A stretch of DNA of 64,000 nucleotides from assembly GCF_004217145.1 (NCBI RefSeq), contig NZ_SHKR01000011.1, positions 1,240,001-1,304,000 of the forward strand, in the 5' to 3' direction. Shown here in pieces: positions 52,961 to 62,570 of the stretch. This stretch comes from Kribbella rubisoli. GTDB taxonomy: Bacteria > Actinomycetota > Actinomycetes > Propionibacteriales > Kribbellaceae. The stretch's first letter is position 1. Every line of letters starts with the position of its first letter. Both the position numbers and the translations under genes were made by a program. A model generated the notes under the pieces. The model saw only the letters and a list, made by a program, of their open reading frames with translations, had not been told where the DNA came from and did not search any database.

Positions 52961-54468
52961 AACCACTGCGCCAGCGCATCCCGCAATCCATCCTGCTCGG
53001 CAGCCCCGTCCCGCTCAGCCGCCCACGCGACATACCCATCAGGCCGAATGAGCATCGCGATCGGCCGCTCCCCCAGACCAGTGACGACGTCAACCTCATC
53101 AGGCACAGCGGTTGCGGCGAAGGCGCCGTCCGGTGTCAGGTCGAGCAGGAGCGGGCGGGCCGCCCGCATCAACTCAGCCAACCGCACCCCCGCCTGAGAA
53201 GGCGCCGCGTCCTGCACCGTGAAGTCCGGTGCCCACCGGCCCACCAGCGGATGCGGGCCGTCGTAGTACCGAATGTCCGCGCCCGTGATCAGCTCCGCGA
53301 TCCGCTGGACGTTCCGCGGCTCGGTCAGCAGCTCGCCGAAAAGCTCCCGCAACGCCGTCACTTCATTGCCCGGAGCAACCAATGCGGTCTGGGCCTGCGT
53401 CTGCATCACGACCCGCTCCCCCACCGGCCGCCGCTCGGACTCATAGGTGTCGAGCAGCCCCGCCGGCGCGCGCCCCTGAACCTCCGCCGCCAGCTTCCAC
53501 CCGAGGTTGATCGCATCCTGCAACCCGAGGTTCAACCCAGGCCCGCCCATCGCCGAGTGAACGTGGGCAGCATCGCCGACCAGCAGCACCCGACCTTCGC
53601 GGTACCGGTCGGCCAGCCGGCTGTTGCCGCCCTCGAGCCGGCGCAGCAGCCGCGGTCCGTCGCCGGTCGGCGGCGTCAGCGGGAGATGCACACCGAGCAC
53701 GCGATCGACGCTCGCCTGCAGTTCCGCGAACGTCATCTCGACATCATCGGCAGGATCGTCCCACTCGGCCGTACTCACCGCTTGCCGGCCGGGGAACGGT
53801 GCGAACACGAACATCCCGCGCTCCGTCCGGTGGTGCATGAACGGCGGGATCACGCCGTACCCCGGAATCGTGAGCGCACCGGTCTCCGGATCGACGAGCT
53901 CCGGCGGCACCAGGGCACTCGCCGTACGGGAGACCGTGCGGTCGTTGGTCACGCCGGGGAAATCAATCCCGGCCAGCTTGCGGGTGAGGCTGTGGCCGCC
54001 GTCGGCACCGACGAGATAGCGGGTCCGCAGCTCGTACACACCGTCCGGACCAGTGACCTGCACCGTGACCGAGTCCGCATCCTGCGACAGGCCGGACAAC
54101 TCGTGGCCCGGACGAATCTCGGCACCGAGCTCGAGGGCACGCTCGCGGAGTACAGCCTCGACCCGGACCTGAGGCACCGGCAGCAGATACACAGGATTGT
54201 CCTCGAGCTCCGCGAGCGGCAACTCCATCGCCCCGAAGATGTACGCCGCTTGCGGTTGCGGCGGACCCGGCGTACCGGCGAGACGCGCGTACAGCCCGCG
54301 TCGGTCGAGCATCCGCACAACCTGGCCGACGAGGCCGTTGGCCCGCGGGGTGGAGTTCGGTTCGGGCAGCCGCTCCAGCACCAGAGGCTGGACCCCGGCC
54401 AAGCGCAGTTCGATGGCGAGCATGAGGCCGTTCGGTCCGGCCCCGGCAATGACGACTTCGGCATCCAT
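52927..54468 (-). CDS. FAD-dependent aromatic hydroxylase (PHBH/RdmE family)
   Basis: 513 residues from ATG 54468 (GGAGG six bases upstream). FAD motifs are EVVIAGAGPNGLMLAIEL, the substrate/NADPH loop GADGGHSLTRKLAGI and VLLVGDAAHVHSAMGGPGLN; the C-terminal thioredoxin-like domain ends in VAWAAERD. It hydroxylates an aromatic or polyketide substrate. The TetR gene upstream on the same strand probably controls it. Confidence 0.88.
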   Translation of the reverse strand: MDAEVVIAGAGPNGLMLAIELRLAGVQPLVLERLPEPNSTPRANGLVGQVVRMLDRRGLYARLAGTPGPPQPQAAYIFGAMELPLAELEDNPVYLLPVPQVRVEAVLRERALELGAEIRPGHELSGLSQDADSVTVQVTGPDGVYELRTRYLVGADGGHSLTRKLAGIDFPGVTNDRTVSRTASALVPPELVDPETGALTIPGYGVIPPFMHHRTERGMFVFAPFPGRQAVSTAEWDDPADDVEMTFAELQASVDRVLGVHLPLTPPTGDGPRLLRRLEGGNSRLADRYREGRVLLVGDAAHVHSAMGGPGLNLGLQDAINLGWKLAAEVQGRAPAGLLDTYESERRPVGERVVMQTQAQTALVAPGNEVTALRELFGELLTEPRNVQRIAELITGADIRYYDGPHPLVGRWAPDFTVQDAAPSQAGVRLAELMRAARPLLLDLTPDGAFAATAVPDEVDVVTGLGERPIAMLIRPDGYVAWAAERDGAAEQDGLRDALAQWFQARPLTSATR

Positions 54469-54533
54469 GACGTTCCTCCATCTAGGCATGACTGACCACC
54501 CCGGCGACTGACCGGGGGAATCAAGAAGTTGGA

Positions 54534-55142
54534 CTATTCAGGCACTGGTAGGCCGGCCTCGATCTGGTCGAGCGCCTCGGCCAGCAGGTCGGCGATCGAG
54601 CGGGGCGGATCGGCTCGCATCCACTCGGCCATCACTACCCCTCGGGCTGCGCCGATGACGTCAGCGACGAGCCGCGGATACATCCCGGTGATGCCGGTCC
54701 GCTCGGCGATAGCGGCCGCCATCTCCTCGCCGACCCGGGCGTAGGCGAGCATGATCGCACCCTGCAGCGCAGGCTCGGTCATCATCAACCGGATGCCCTT
54801 GAGCCACTGCTCGTCCGGCGGTCGCCGCCCGCCGTGCCCCTCTTCGCCGAGCGCGAAATGGGCCTCGATCGCGGCCCGGATCGCCACCCACAACGGCTCG
54901 TCGGCGGGCCGGGCCCGGAGCTCCTCGGCGATCTTCAGGCTGCGCTCCACCTCGCGCGCGGCGATCGCGTCCGCCTTGCTGTCGAAGTAGTTGCGGAACG
55001 TCCGCAGTGAGACCCCGGCCTCCGCGGCGATGTCCTCGATCCGCACCGCGCCGTACCCGCGCTCGACGGCGAGCCGGACCGCCGCCCAGCTCAACGCGAT
55101 CCGCGTCTCCTGCTTCTTCCGCTCCCGCAACCCTTCGGCCAT
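54534..55142 (-). CDS. TetR-family transcriptional regulator
   Basis: 202 residues from ATG 55142. TetR_N helix-turn-helix (about 15-60: VRLAVERGYGAVRIEDIAAE, AGVSLRTFRNYFDSKADAIA). TACGGT six bases before the start (55154-55149) gives a leaderless mRNA. It likely represses the hydroxylase 66 bp downstream and itself at the palindrome at 55180-55192. Confidence 0.88.
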   Translation of the reverse strand: MAEGLRERKKQETRIALSWAAVRLAVERGYGAVRIEDIAAEAGVSLRTFRNYFDSKADAIAAREVERSLKIAEELRARPADEPLWVAIRAAIEAHFALGEEGHGGRRPPDEQWLKGIRLMMTEPALQGAIMLAYARVGEEMAAAIAERTGITGMYPRLVADVIGAARGVVMAEWMRADPPRSIADLLAEALDQIEAGLPVPE

Positions 55143-55179
55143 GACACGACCGTAGCAGAAGTTGCCGAAAGAGCAAAGA

Positions 55180-55192
55180 TGCCTTTTAGGCA
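55180..55192. promoter_or_regulatory. Operator-like palindrome before TetR gene
   Basis: TGCCT-TTT-AGGCA, a perfect 5-bp inverted pair about 25 bp upstream of the TetR -10 box and between the divergent TetR and TerC genes. Confidence 0.45.
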
Positions 55193-55243
55193 AATTCACC
55201 ACAACGCGGGAATCCCACCAGCCCGCCATGGTTGGGTTACGAC

Positions 55244-56452
55244 ATGACGGTGTCCCCGCTGGTCTGGGTGCTGACCTTGCTGGCGATTGTCGGCCTGCTG
55301 CTGTTCGACTACTTCTTCCACGTCCGGTCGGCGCACGTCCCGACGCTGCGCGAGGCCGCGGTCTGGTCCGCGCTGTACGTCGGGATCGCGGTCCTGTTCG
55401 GTCTCGGCGCGCTGATCATCGGCGGCACCGAGATGGGTTCGGAGTACTTCGCCGGGTACGTCACGGAGAAGGCGCTCTCGGTCGACAACCTGTTCGTGTT
55501 CCTGATCATCATGACCGGCTTCCGGGTGCCCCGGGAGAACCAGCAGAAGGTGCTGCTGGTCGGGATCGTGGTCAGCCTGATCGCCCGCGCGGGGTTCATC
55601 TTCGCCGGCTCGGCGCTGCTGCACACGTTCTCCTGGGTGTTCTACCTGTTCGGGGTCGCGCTGCTGCTGACCGCCGGCAACATGCTCAAACCGGAGACCG
55701 AGGAGTCGCACCAGGCTCAGAACATCGTGGTCCGGCTGGCCCGCCGCCTCTTTCGCACCAGCGAGGAGTACGACGGCGACCGGCTGATCACCGTGGTCGA
55801 CGGCCGCCGGATGCTGACGCCGATGCTGCTGGTGATGGTCGCGATCGGCGCCACCGACCTGCTGTTCGCGCTCGACTCGATCCCGGCGATCTTCGGCCTG
55901 ACGCAGAACGTGTACGTCGTCTTCACCGCGACCGCGTTCAGCCTGCTCGGCCTGCGGCAGCTGTTCTTCCTGCTCGACGGCCTGCTGGACCGGTTGATCT
56001 ACCTGTCGTTTGGACTGGCCGCGATCCTGATGTTCATCGGCGCGAAGCTGATCCTGCACGCGCTGCACGAGAACAACCTGCCGTTCGTGAACGGCGGCGA
56101 GCACGTCGAGGTGGTCGAGATCAGCACCGGCCTCTCGCTGGCGGTGATCCTGGTCGTCCTGCTGATCACGATCTTCGCCTCACTGTTCAGCACCCGCGGG
56201 CGGACGCAGACCGCGATGGCCCACATCCGCCGCGACGCGAACGCGTACCTCGACCCGGAGTACACCGACGACCCGGACGAGCGGGAGCGGGTCTTCCAGC
56301 GACTGCTCCGCGCTCGCGACCACATCACCGAGCTGGGCCCGAAGGCCAAGCAGCACGTCCTGAACGAGGACGACCTGATGGCCCTGTGCCGCCAGGTCGG
56401 CGAGGCCCACGCCGCCGCCCACGCCGACCACGAGATCCGCCCCAGCCTTTGA
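55244..56452 (+). CDS. TerC-family integral membrane protein
   Basis: 402 residues from ATG 55244 (TTG 55232 also in frame). Seven to nine membrane helices with the acidic residues of the family: EKALSVDNLFVFLIIM and GATDLLFALDSIPAIFGLTQ. Members export Mn2+ or protect secreted proteins from metal stress. No Mn riboswitch is visible in the short upstream gap. The C-terminal 80 residues are soluble and acidic. Confidence 0.93.
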   Translation: MTVSPLVWVLTLLAIVGLLLFDYFFHVRSAHVPTLREAAVWSALYVGIAVLFGLGALIIGGTEMGSEYFAGYVTEKALSVDNLFVFLIIMTGFRVPRENQQKVLLVGIVVSLIARAGFIFAGSALLHTFSWVFYLFGVALLLTAGNMLKPETEESHQAQNIVVRLARRLFRTSEEYDGDRLITVVDGRRMLTPMLLVMVAIGATDLLFALDSIPAIFGLTQNVYVVFTATAFSLLGLRQLFFLLDGLLDRLIYLSFGLAAILMFIGAKLILHALHENNLPFVNGGEHVEVVEISTGLSLAVILVVLLITIFASLFSTRGRTQTAMAHIRRDANAYLDPEYTDDPDERERVFQRLLRARDHITELGPKAKQHVLNEDDLMALCRQVGEAHAAAHADHEIRPSL

Positions 56453-56458
56453 CCTTGT

Positions 56459-56503
56459 GCACGCACCAACCACTTCGGACGCAATGAAATGGTTGGTGCG
56501 TGC
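56459..56503. terminator. Long hairpin between convergent genes (possible mobile palindrome)
   Basis: Arms 56459-56476 and 56486-56503 pair over 18 bp with one mismatch, loop 9 nt; outer bases extend it to about 25 bp. It separates TerC and the permease gene and can stop transcription both ways. An 11-bp direct repeat CAGCCTTTGAC (56443-56453, 56511-56521) brackets it. Confidence 0.6.
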
Positions 56504-56509
56504 TCAAAG

Positions 56510-57340
56510 TCAGCCTTTGACGGCTCCTGACGCGAGGCCGCTGACGTAGAAGCGCTGCAGACCGATGTAGAGGACGACGCACGGGATCATCGCGATCACC
56601 GCGCCGGCCACGAGGGAGCCGAAGTTGATCTCGCCGTACGCGCCGGCCTGGACGTTCACCAACGCGACGGGGAGCGTGTAGAGCTCGTCCTTGGTCAGGA
56701 AGGTGAGCGCGCCGAGGAACTCCGTCCAAGCAGCCAGGAACGCATACAGCGCGACGGTCGCGGCGCCCGGCATGATCAGCGGGCGCAGTACCGAGCCGAG
56801 CATCCGGAACGTGCCGCAGCCGTCCACGTGGGCCGAGTCCTCGAGCTCGACCGGGACCGAGGCGAACGAGTTCCGCATCACGAAGACGCCGAACGGCAGG
56901 TTGACCGTCGTATAGAACAGCACGAGCCCGAACAGACTGTCCGTCAGCCGGAGCGTGTTCATCTCGAGGTAGAGCGGGGTCAGGATCGCCTGGAACGGGA
57001 TCATCATCGACACCACCACGAGCGCGAACAGCACCGGCGCACTCCGGAACCGGAACCGCGCGAACCCGTACCCGGCGAACGTCGCCAGCAGCGCCGTCAA
57101 GATGGCGGTGCTCAAGGCAACGATCAGGCTGTTACCGACAGCCCGGACCAGGTTGCCCGGTCCCTCGATCAGCGTCCGGAAGTTGTCCCAGGTCAAATGG
57201 AAGAACGTCGACGCGTTCGGCGCCGCAACGATCACGTCGTTCGGCTGCACCGACCGGAAGAGTGCCCACAGCAACGGTACGGCGAAGACCAGGAAGGCGC
57301 CGCCGCCGCCGATCACGTAGAAGGTGTTCTTGAGTCTCAT
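56510..57340 (-). CDS. Carbohydrate ABC transporter permease (MalG type), GH127 operon
   Basis: 276 residues from ATG 57340. Six membrane helices; the EAA-like loop is LEDSAHVDGCGTFRMLGSVL. Last gene of the arabinofuranoside operon. Shares one base with the MalF-type stop. Confidence 0.93.
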   Translation of the reverse strand: MRLKNTFYVIGGGGAFLVFAVPLLWALFRSVQPNDVIVAAPNASTFFHLTWDNFRTLIEGPGNLVRAVGNSLIVALSTAILTALLATFAGYGFARFRFRSAPVLFALVVVSMMIPFQAILTPLYLEMNTLRLTDSLFGLVLFYTTVNLPFGVFVMRNSFASVPVELEDSAHVDGCGTFRMLGSVLRPLIMPGAATVALYAFLAAWTEFLGALTFLTKDELYTLPVALVNVQAGAYGEINFGSLVAGAVIAMIPCVVLYIGLQRFYVSGLASGAVKG

Positions 57341-58221
57341 CAGTCCTTCTCCCGAAGCAGCCGGAACTGGGCCGCGGTGACGAGGCCGACCACGATGACG
57401 AGCACGATCGACAGCGCGGTCGCGGCACCGAGCTGCAGCTGGACGAAGGCCCGGTTGTAGATGTACTGGACCACCGTCGTGGTGTCGGTGCCCGGACCGC
57501 CGCGGGTCAGGATGTAGAACTGCGAGAACGCGAGCAGCGAGCCGATCACCGAGATGATCACGGCCATCGCGATCGTGCGTCGCAGGATCGGGATCGTGAT
57601 CTCCCGCTCTGTCTTCCACCAGCCTGCGCCGTCCAGCTCGGCCGACTCGTAGTACTCCCGCGGGATGGCCTGCATGCCGGCCATCAGCAGCATCATCGTC
57701 AGCCCGCTGACCGCCCAGATGACCAGTACGCAGATCAGCCCGGTGGCGAGCGGACCGTCCACCAGCCAGGCCGTCGTACCGTCGGTGATGCCGAGCTTCT
57801 TCAGGACGATGTTGATGATGCCACTTTCCGGCTGAGCCTCCAGGACCGTGACGAAGCTGAGCGTCGAGAGTCCGACGACGAACGGGAGGAAGAAGACCGT
57901 TCGCAGAAATGTCGAGCCACGGCGCTTGCGGCGTACCAGGACTGCGAGGGCGTAGCCGAGCACCAGGATCGGCCCGGTCACGATGACCGTGTAGAGCAAC
58001 GTGTAGAGGACGGACTTGGCGAAGGCGGCGTCAGAGACGATCGCGGTGTAGTTCTTCAGCCCGCTGAACTTCACCGAGCCGATCAGCGGCCAGTTGGTCA
58101 GCGAGATCACCAACGCGAACGCCAACGGCACCAGCACGAAGACGCCGACGAAGAGCACCGCGGGGGTGACCAACAACAACCCGGTCCGTCCCGGATGCGT
58201 CAACGAGCGCGGCGTGCTCAT
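57340..58221 (-). CDS. Carbohydrate ABC transporter permease (MalF type), GH127 operon
   Basis: 293 residues from ATG 58221. Six membrane helices and the EAA loop YYESAELDGAGWWKTEREIT. Works with the MalG-type partner; no ATPase is encoded nearby, so it probably uses a shared MsiK. Overlaps the binding-protein gene by 4 bp. Confidence 0.93.
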   Translation of the reverse strand: MSTPRSLTHPGRTGLLLVTPAVLFVGVFVLVPLAFALVISLTNWPLIGSVKFSGLKNYTAIVSDAAFAKSVLYTLLYTVIVTGPILVLGYALAVLVRRKRRGSTFLRTVFFLPFVVGLSTLSFVTVLEAQPESGIINIVLKKLGITDGTTAWLVDGPLATGLICVLVIWAVSGLTMMLLMAGMQAIPREYYESAELDGAGWWKTEREITIPILRRTIAMAVIISVIGSLLAFSQFYILTRGGPGTDTTTVVQYIYNRAFVQLQLGAATALSIVLVIVVGLVTAAQFRLLREKD

Positions 58222-59528
58222 GCCTGCCCCTGTTTCAGGATGCGGTCGTAGTTCTGCTGGGCTTCCTTCATGGCGGCCTCCAGTTCGCCGTCGAACACGG
58301 CGCGGCGGAACATCTGTAGCCACGGCCCGTCCGGCTGGTTGTAGAGGAGGTTGTAGGACAGCGTGGTCGGCGCGTACCCCTCCTGGATGCGCTCCAGTGG
58401 CAGGGTCGCCAGCGGATACTTCTTCGCGAACTCCGCGGTCCGCGCATCCGACCGCACCGGCGTATAGCCACCGGCCGGCAGATCGATCTGCTGTGGCAGA
58501 TCCAGCGCGAACCGCACGAACTCCCACGCCCCCGACGCATTGCGCGCACCGCGTGGGATACACATGTTGTCGCCGCCGTCGAAGAACGCTGCACCGCCGT
58601 CGGGCCCGGACAACAGCCGCGGCGTGACCTTCTTGTGGAACGCATCGTCGGATGCCGACACGACCACGCTGTAGTTCGACGGGAAGATGCCGATCTTGCC
58701 GGCCCGGAAGTCGCTGCCCCACCGGGACGCATCGTCGGAGAAGTTTGCCCTCGGCACCAATCCGTCGACCCACAACTGCCGGTGCAGCTCGAGCATCCGC
58801 TGGACGACGTCGTTCCCGACGATGTGCCCGGACTGGCTGCCGATCGTGCCCTGGATCAGGTCGGTGTCCGCGGCCCACACCATCGGCTGTACGACGAATC
58901 CGAGCGCGCCCGGGCTGTTCGCCGGGAAGCTCCACGCGTAGATGTCGTCGCCGAGCTTGCGGAGCTTCTTGGCCGCGTCCAGCAGGTTGTCGAACGACTT
59001 CACCGCCTCGTCCGGATCGACCTCGGCGCGGTCGCACAGCTCGGTGTTGAACCAGAACATCGAGTTGTCCGCGAGGTACGGAACGCCGTACACGCGCTCG
59101 TTCTTCGTTGCCAGCCGCAAGTGGCCCGGGCTGAGTTTGTCCCGGAAGTCCAGTGCGGCAAGCGGTTCCGTCAGATCGGTGAACGCGTCGCGGTAGATGA
59201 ACAGCATCGAGTTGATGTCGTCGATGTCGACCAGGTCCGGCACGCTCCGGCCGCGGATCGCGGTCGCCAGCTTGGTGACGTACTGCGCATCCAGGACCGG
59301 CGTCAGCTCGACGGTGAGCCGGTCCTGGGACGCGTTGAACTTCTTCACCAGGTCGGTCAGACCGGTCTGGGTCGCCGCCCGGCACCACACCTGCACCGTG
59401 CCGGTGGCCTCCTGCCCGAAACCCGCCGCCTGGACGTCGGGTTCGGGCAGGACCGAGCTACAGCCCGGGAGCAAACCGGCCGTGGTCGCTCCGGCTGCGA
59501 GGCCGAGGAACTGCCGACGCGTGACCAC
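58218..59528 (-). CDS. Sugar-binding lipoprotein of ABC importer, GH127 operon
   Basis: 436 residues from GTG 59528. A twin-arginine-type lipoprotein signal VTRRQFLGLAAGATTAGLLPGC with lipidated Cys near 24; then a CUT1 solute-binding fold (FNASQDRLTVELTPVLDAQY). Start GTG follows AGGGG that lies within the GH127 gene end, so it is coupled. Probably binds arabino-oligosaccharides. Confidence 0.9.
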   Translation of the reverse strand: MVTRRQFLGLAAGATTAGLLPGCSSVLPEPDVQAAGFGQEATGTVQVWCRAATQTGLTDLVKKFNASQDRLTVELTPVLDAQYVTKLATAIRGRSVPDLVDIDDINSMLFIYRDAFTDLTEPLAALDFRDKLSPGHLRLATKNERVYGVPYLADNSMFWFNTELCDRAEVDPDEAVKSFDNLLDAAKKLRKLGDDIYAWSFPANSPGALGFVVQPMVWAADTDLIQGTIGSQSGHIVGNDVVQRMLELHRQLWVDGLVPRANFSDDASRWGSDFRAGKIGIFPSNYSVVVSASDDAFHKKVTPRLLSGPDGGAAFFDGGDNMCIPRGARNASGAWEFVRFALDLPQQIDLPAGGYTPVRSDARTAEFAKKYPLATLPLERIQEGYAPTTLSYNLLYNQPDGPWLQMFRRAVFDGELEAAMKEAQQNYDRILKQGQA

Positions 59529-59530
59529 AA

Positions 59531-61357
59531 TCAGCCCCTGGGCAGCCAGACACGCATGGCACCGATCTCCCGGTTGGCCCACGCGTAGTACGGAACCGCC
59601 ACAACCTCAACCGCATCCCCGGTCGAGTCCACCGCGCCAGGCTCGAACGACCAGCCCGGCTTGTGGCCAGTACCTGCAAGTCCCTGGGCCTTGAGCACAG
59701 TCACCCCACCCAGCAGCTCCGACTCCTCCGCGGTAGGTGCCTCTAGCAACAGATGGAGGTCGTCGACGTCGGCGGAGTTGTCCACCTGCTCGACCGCGTA
59801 CACCAGCGGGCCGCGTTCGAGAGCAACACAACCGCGAACCGCGTCGATCCGAGGATCTGCTCCGACCAGCCTGGACTGCAGCGGTAGCTGGAGGACGATG
59901 TCGGTGGCGGTGACGCGGGCGTAGGTGCCGGGCTCGGCCGGCTCTCCGTTGACGGTGGCGCCTTCAGCCCACGCCGGAATGCGGAGCTCGACAACAGTCG
60001 ATTCCGGAGCCGTGATACGGACCGTGCCGTCCCACGGGTAGGCCGTCTCCACCCGCAGGTCGCCGATCACACCGGTTGCGTACTGGTGGATCTGGATCGC
60101 GTCATCCGTAGTCGTGGCCAGGTAGCCGTCGAGGCTCGACAAGGTGCGCATGATGTTCGGCGGACAGCAGGCGCAGTCGAACCAGCCGCGTCGACCGTGC
60201 GCCGGACTCCGCCCGTTGTCCGGGTGTGCCGAGCCGCGCAACTGCAGCGGATTCACATAGAAGTACTCCGTGCCGGCCAGCGACACACCAGCGAGGAAGC
60301 CGTTGTAGAGCATCCGCTCGATCGCATCGGCGTACGACGCTTCGCCCGTCGCGAGCAGCATCCGCCATGCCCACTGGATGCCGCCGATCGCCGCACACGT
60401 CTCGGCGTACGCGCGGTCCGCCGGCAGCTCGTACTCGTCGCCGAAGGCCTCGCCCTCCCAGCGTGCACCGAGGCCGCCGGTGATGTAGGTCTTCGTCGAC
60501 CACATGTGGTCGAACTGCCGCTTCAACGCTTCGAGCAGCTGCGCGTCGTCGGTCTCCAGCGCGACATCGGTCGCACCCGCGGCCAGGTAGACCGCGCGAA
60601 CCGAGTGCCCCTCGACCGTGGTCGCCTCGCGGACCGGGACGCGGTCGGAGAAGTACGTCGGCGAGTGGCCGTGGTTCTCGATGATCCCGTGCCCGCGCGC
60701 CTCGACGAACCACTTGGCCAGGTCCAGGTACGCCGCCGTACCGGTTTCTCGATAAAGCTCGACCAGGGCCATCTCGATGACCGGGTGACCGTCGACGTCG
60801 ACGGTCTTGCCGTCGCCGAACGTCGCCACCAGATGATCCGCGAGCTTGGTCGCGACCTCGAGCAGGGCGGTGTCGCCGGTGCAGCGGACCTGGGCGACCG
60901 CAGCCTGGATCAGGTGGCCGGCGCAGTAGTGCTCGTGGCTCCAGACGAGCTGCTGGTAGCGCCCCTCGTCGCCGTACCGGAGCTGGACGACCGAGTCGAG
61001 GTACCCGTCCTCGCGCTGCGCGGCCGCGACCACCGCGGTCAGATCGCGGATGCGCTTGAGCAGGTCCTCGTCGGGGGTGCGCCCGTACTCCCAGGCCGCC
61101 GCCTCGAGCCATTTGTAGACGTCGGAGTCGGCGAAGACCGGACCGATCGCCTCGCCCTCGCCGATACCGGCGGCCAGGCGGAGGTTCTGCAGGTTGCCGG
61201 CCTTCTCGAGCTGGTCCTGGCCGCTGGGGATCGCGTCCAGACCGTTGCGGGTCTGCCGCGGCGCCCAGAAGCCGCCGGTGATCGTGGCCTGGCCGAGTCC
61301 GAGGGGACGCCGGCGCCCCTTGGTCGTGGCGGCCGGGCTGCGGGTGGGTGCGCTCAT
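59531..61357 (-). CDS. Glycoside hydrolase family 127 beta-L-arabinofuranosidase
   Basis: 608 residues. The (alpha/alpha)6 catalytic domain has RAYAETCAAIGGIQWAWRML with E319 and C321, and GWFDCACCPPNIMR with C397 and C398; these match the zinc ligands and nucleophile Cys known in the family. No signal peptide, so it acts on imported beta-L-arabinofuranosyl oligosaccharides, as from hydroxyproline-rich plant glycoproteins. First gene of the operon, divergent from lacI-type regulator. Confidence 0.93.
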   Translation of the reverse strand: MSAPTRSPAATTKGRRRPLGLGQATITGGFWAPRQTRNGLDAIPSGQDQLEKAGNLQNLRLAAGIGEGEAIGPVFADSDVYKWLEAAAWEYGRTPDEDLLKRIRDLTAVVAAAQREDGYLDSVVQLRYGDEGRYQQLVWSHEHYCAGHLIQAAVAQVRCTGDTALLEVATKLADHLVATFGDGKTVDVDGHPVIEMALVELYRETGTAAYLDLAKWFVEARGHGIIENHGHSPTYFSDRVPVREATTVEGHSVRAVYLAAGATDVALETDDAQLLEALKRQFDHMWSTKTYITGGLGARWEGEAFGDEYELPADRAYAETCAAIGGIQWAWRMLLATGEASYADAIERMLYNGFLAGVSLAGTEYFYVNPLQLRGSAHPDNGRSPAHGRRGWFDCACCPPNIMRTLSSLDGYLATTTDDAIQIHQYATGVIGDLRVETAYPWDGTVRITAPESTVVELRIPAWAEGATVNGEPAEPGTYARVTATDIVLQLPLQSRLVGADPRIDAVRGCVALERGPLVYAVEQVDNSADVDDLHLLLEAPTAEESELLGGVTVLKAQGLAGTGHKPGWSFEPGAVDSTGDAVEVVAVPYYAWANREIGAMRVWLPRG

Positions 61358-61400
61358 ATGTCGTGGCTCCTGAGTGAGGACTGAGTTTTCAGGAAATTCC

Positions 61401-61414
61401 GGAACACGTTTTCC
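61401..61414. promoter_or_regulatory. LacI-type operator between GH127 operon and regulator
   Basis: GGAACACGTTTTCC is a 14-bp palindrome with central CG and one mismatched pair, the typical LacI-family site. It lies midway between the two divergent starts (61357, 61494). Confidence 0.6.
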
Positions 61415-61493
61415 TGCACGAAGGTAGAGCGGATGATGGCGGCGGTCAACCCTTCAGGCTAGACTCCCGGAAACCTCGGAAAGGAGTTGCCGG

Positions 61494-62492
61494 ATGGCGT
61501 CACCGCTGCGCTCACAGCCGCGGATCACCGACGTGGCCGCGTTGGCGGGTGTCTCCACGAGCACGGCGTCGAAGGCGCTCAACGACACCGGCCAGCTCCG
61601 CGAGGAGACCCGCGAGCGAGTACGCCGGGCCGCCGAGCAGCTCGGATTCACGCCCGACAGCCGGGGCCGGGCGTTGTCGTCCGGGCGGAGCTTCACGGTC
61701 GGGCTGATCACGACCGACAGCTCCGGCCGGTTCAGCATCCCGATCATGCTCGGCGCCGAGGACGCGCTGAGCGCCGGCGAGATGGCGCTCGTGCTGTGCG
61801 ACACCCGGGACGACCCGCTCCGCGAGCAGCACTACCTCAAGTCCCTGGTGTCCCGCCGGGTCGACGGCATCATCGTCACCGGTCGCCGGACCGAGCCGCG
61901 GGCGCCGATCGACGTACCGATCCCGGTCATCTACGCGTTCAGCCCGTCGACCGATCCCGACGACACGTCGGTGATCGTCGACGACCACGGCGGGGCGGCC
62001 TCGGCCGTGCGGCACCTGCTGTCGCTCGGCCGCTCGAAAATCGCGCATGTCACCGGCCCGGACTCCCACCACAGCGCGCAGGTCCGCGCCGCCGCAACTG
62101 TCGAGGCGGCCGGTGACGCGTTCGCCGGCGAGCCGCTGCACGGCGAGTGGAGCGAACGCTGGGGCCGGCACGCGGTCGACGTACTGCTCCGGGCCCAACC
62201 CGCCGTCGACGCGATCGCGTGCGGCAGCGACCAGATCGCCCGGGGGGTCTGCGACCGGCTTCGCGAGCTCGGTCGCTCGGTCCCGGACGACATCGCGGTC
62301 ACCGGCTACGACAACTGGTCGGTGATGGCGCTCGCGAGCCGGCCGCCGCTCACCACCGTCGACATGGAGCTCGAGGAGCTCGGCCGCCGGACGGCGAACC
62401 TTCTCCTCGACGCGATCGCCGGCTCGGCCCACCCCGGCCCGATGGAGCTCCCCACCCGTCTCATCACCCGGGAGTCGACGCTCGGCACCTGA
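61494..62492 (+). CDS. LacI-family transcriptional regulator
   Basis: 332 residues. LacI HTH RITDVAALAGVSTSTASKAL (about 9-30) with hinge ELGFTPDSRGRALSSG, and a periplasmic-binding-like effector domain (VTGYDNWSVMALASRPPLTT). AAGGAG lies seven bases before the ATG. It likely represses the divergent GH127 operon and is relieved by an arabinose-type sugar. Confidence 0.93.
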   Translation: MASPLRSQPRITDVAALAGVSTSTASKALNDTGQLREETRERVRRAAEQLGFTPDSRGRALSSGRSFTVGLITTDSSGRFSIPIMLGAEDALSAGEMALVLCDTRDDPLREQHYLKSLVSRRVDGIIVTGRRTEPRAPIDVPIPVIYAFSPSTDPDDTSVIVDDHGGAASAVRHLLSLGRSKIAHVTGPDSHHSAQVRAAATVEAAGDAFAGEPLHGEWSERWGRHAVDVLLRAQPAVDAIACGSDQIARGVCDRLRELGRSVPDDIAVTGYDNWSVMALASRPPLTTVDMELEELGRRTANLLLDAIAGSAHPGPMELPTRLITRESTLGT

Positions 62493-62524
62493 CCTGACAT
62501 CTGGCTTGGGCACCTGAACGTCAC

Positions 62525-62550
62525 CTCGGCGACTCCCAGTAGTCGCCGAG
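62525..62550. terminator. Hairpin between regulator and next gene
   Basis: CTCGGCGACT (62525-62534) and AGTCGCCGAG (62541-62550) are an exact 10-bp inverted pair with a 6-nt loop. It may end the LacI-type mRNA, or be an operator overlapping the next promoter (its -10 TAGATT is at 62558). Confidence 0.5.
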
Positions 62551-62570
62551 CGGGCCCTAGATTGGTGCGG

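Noticed and set aside
52798-54495. 565-codon plus-strand frame over the aromatic hydroxylase
   Set aside because: Arg/Pro/His-rich shadow; the minus-strand hydroxylase is intact with FAD motifs.
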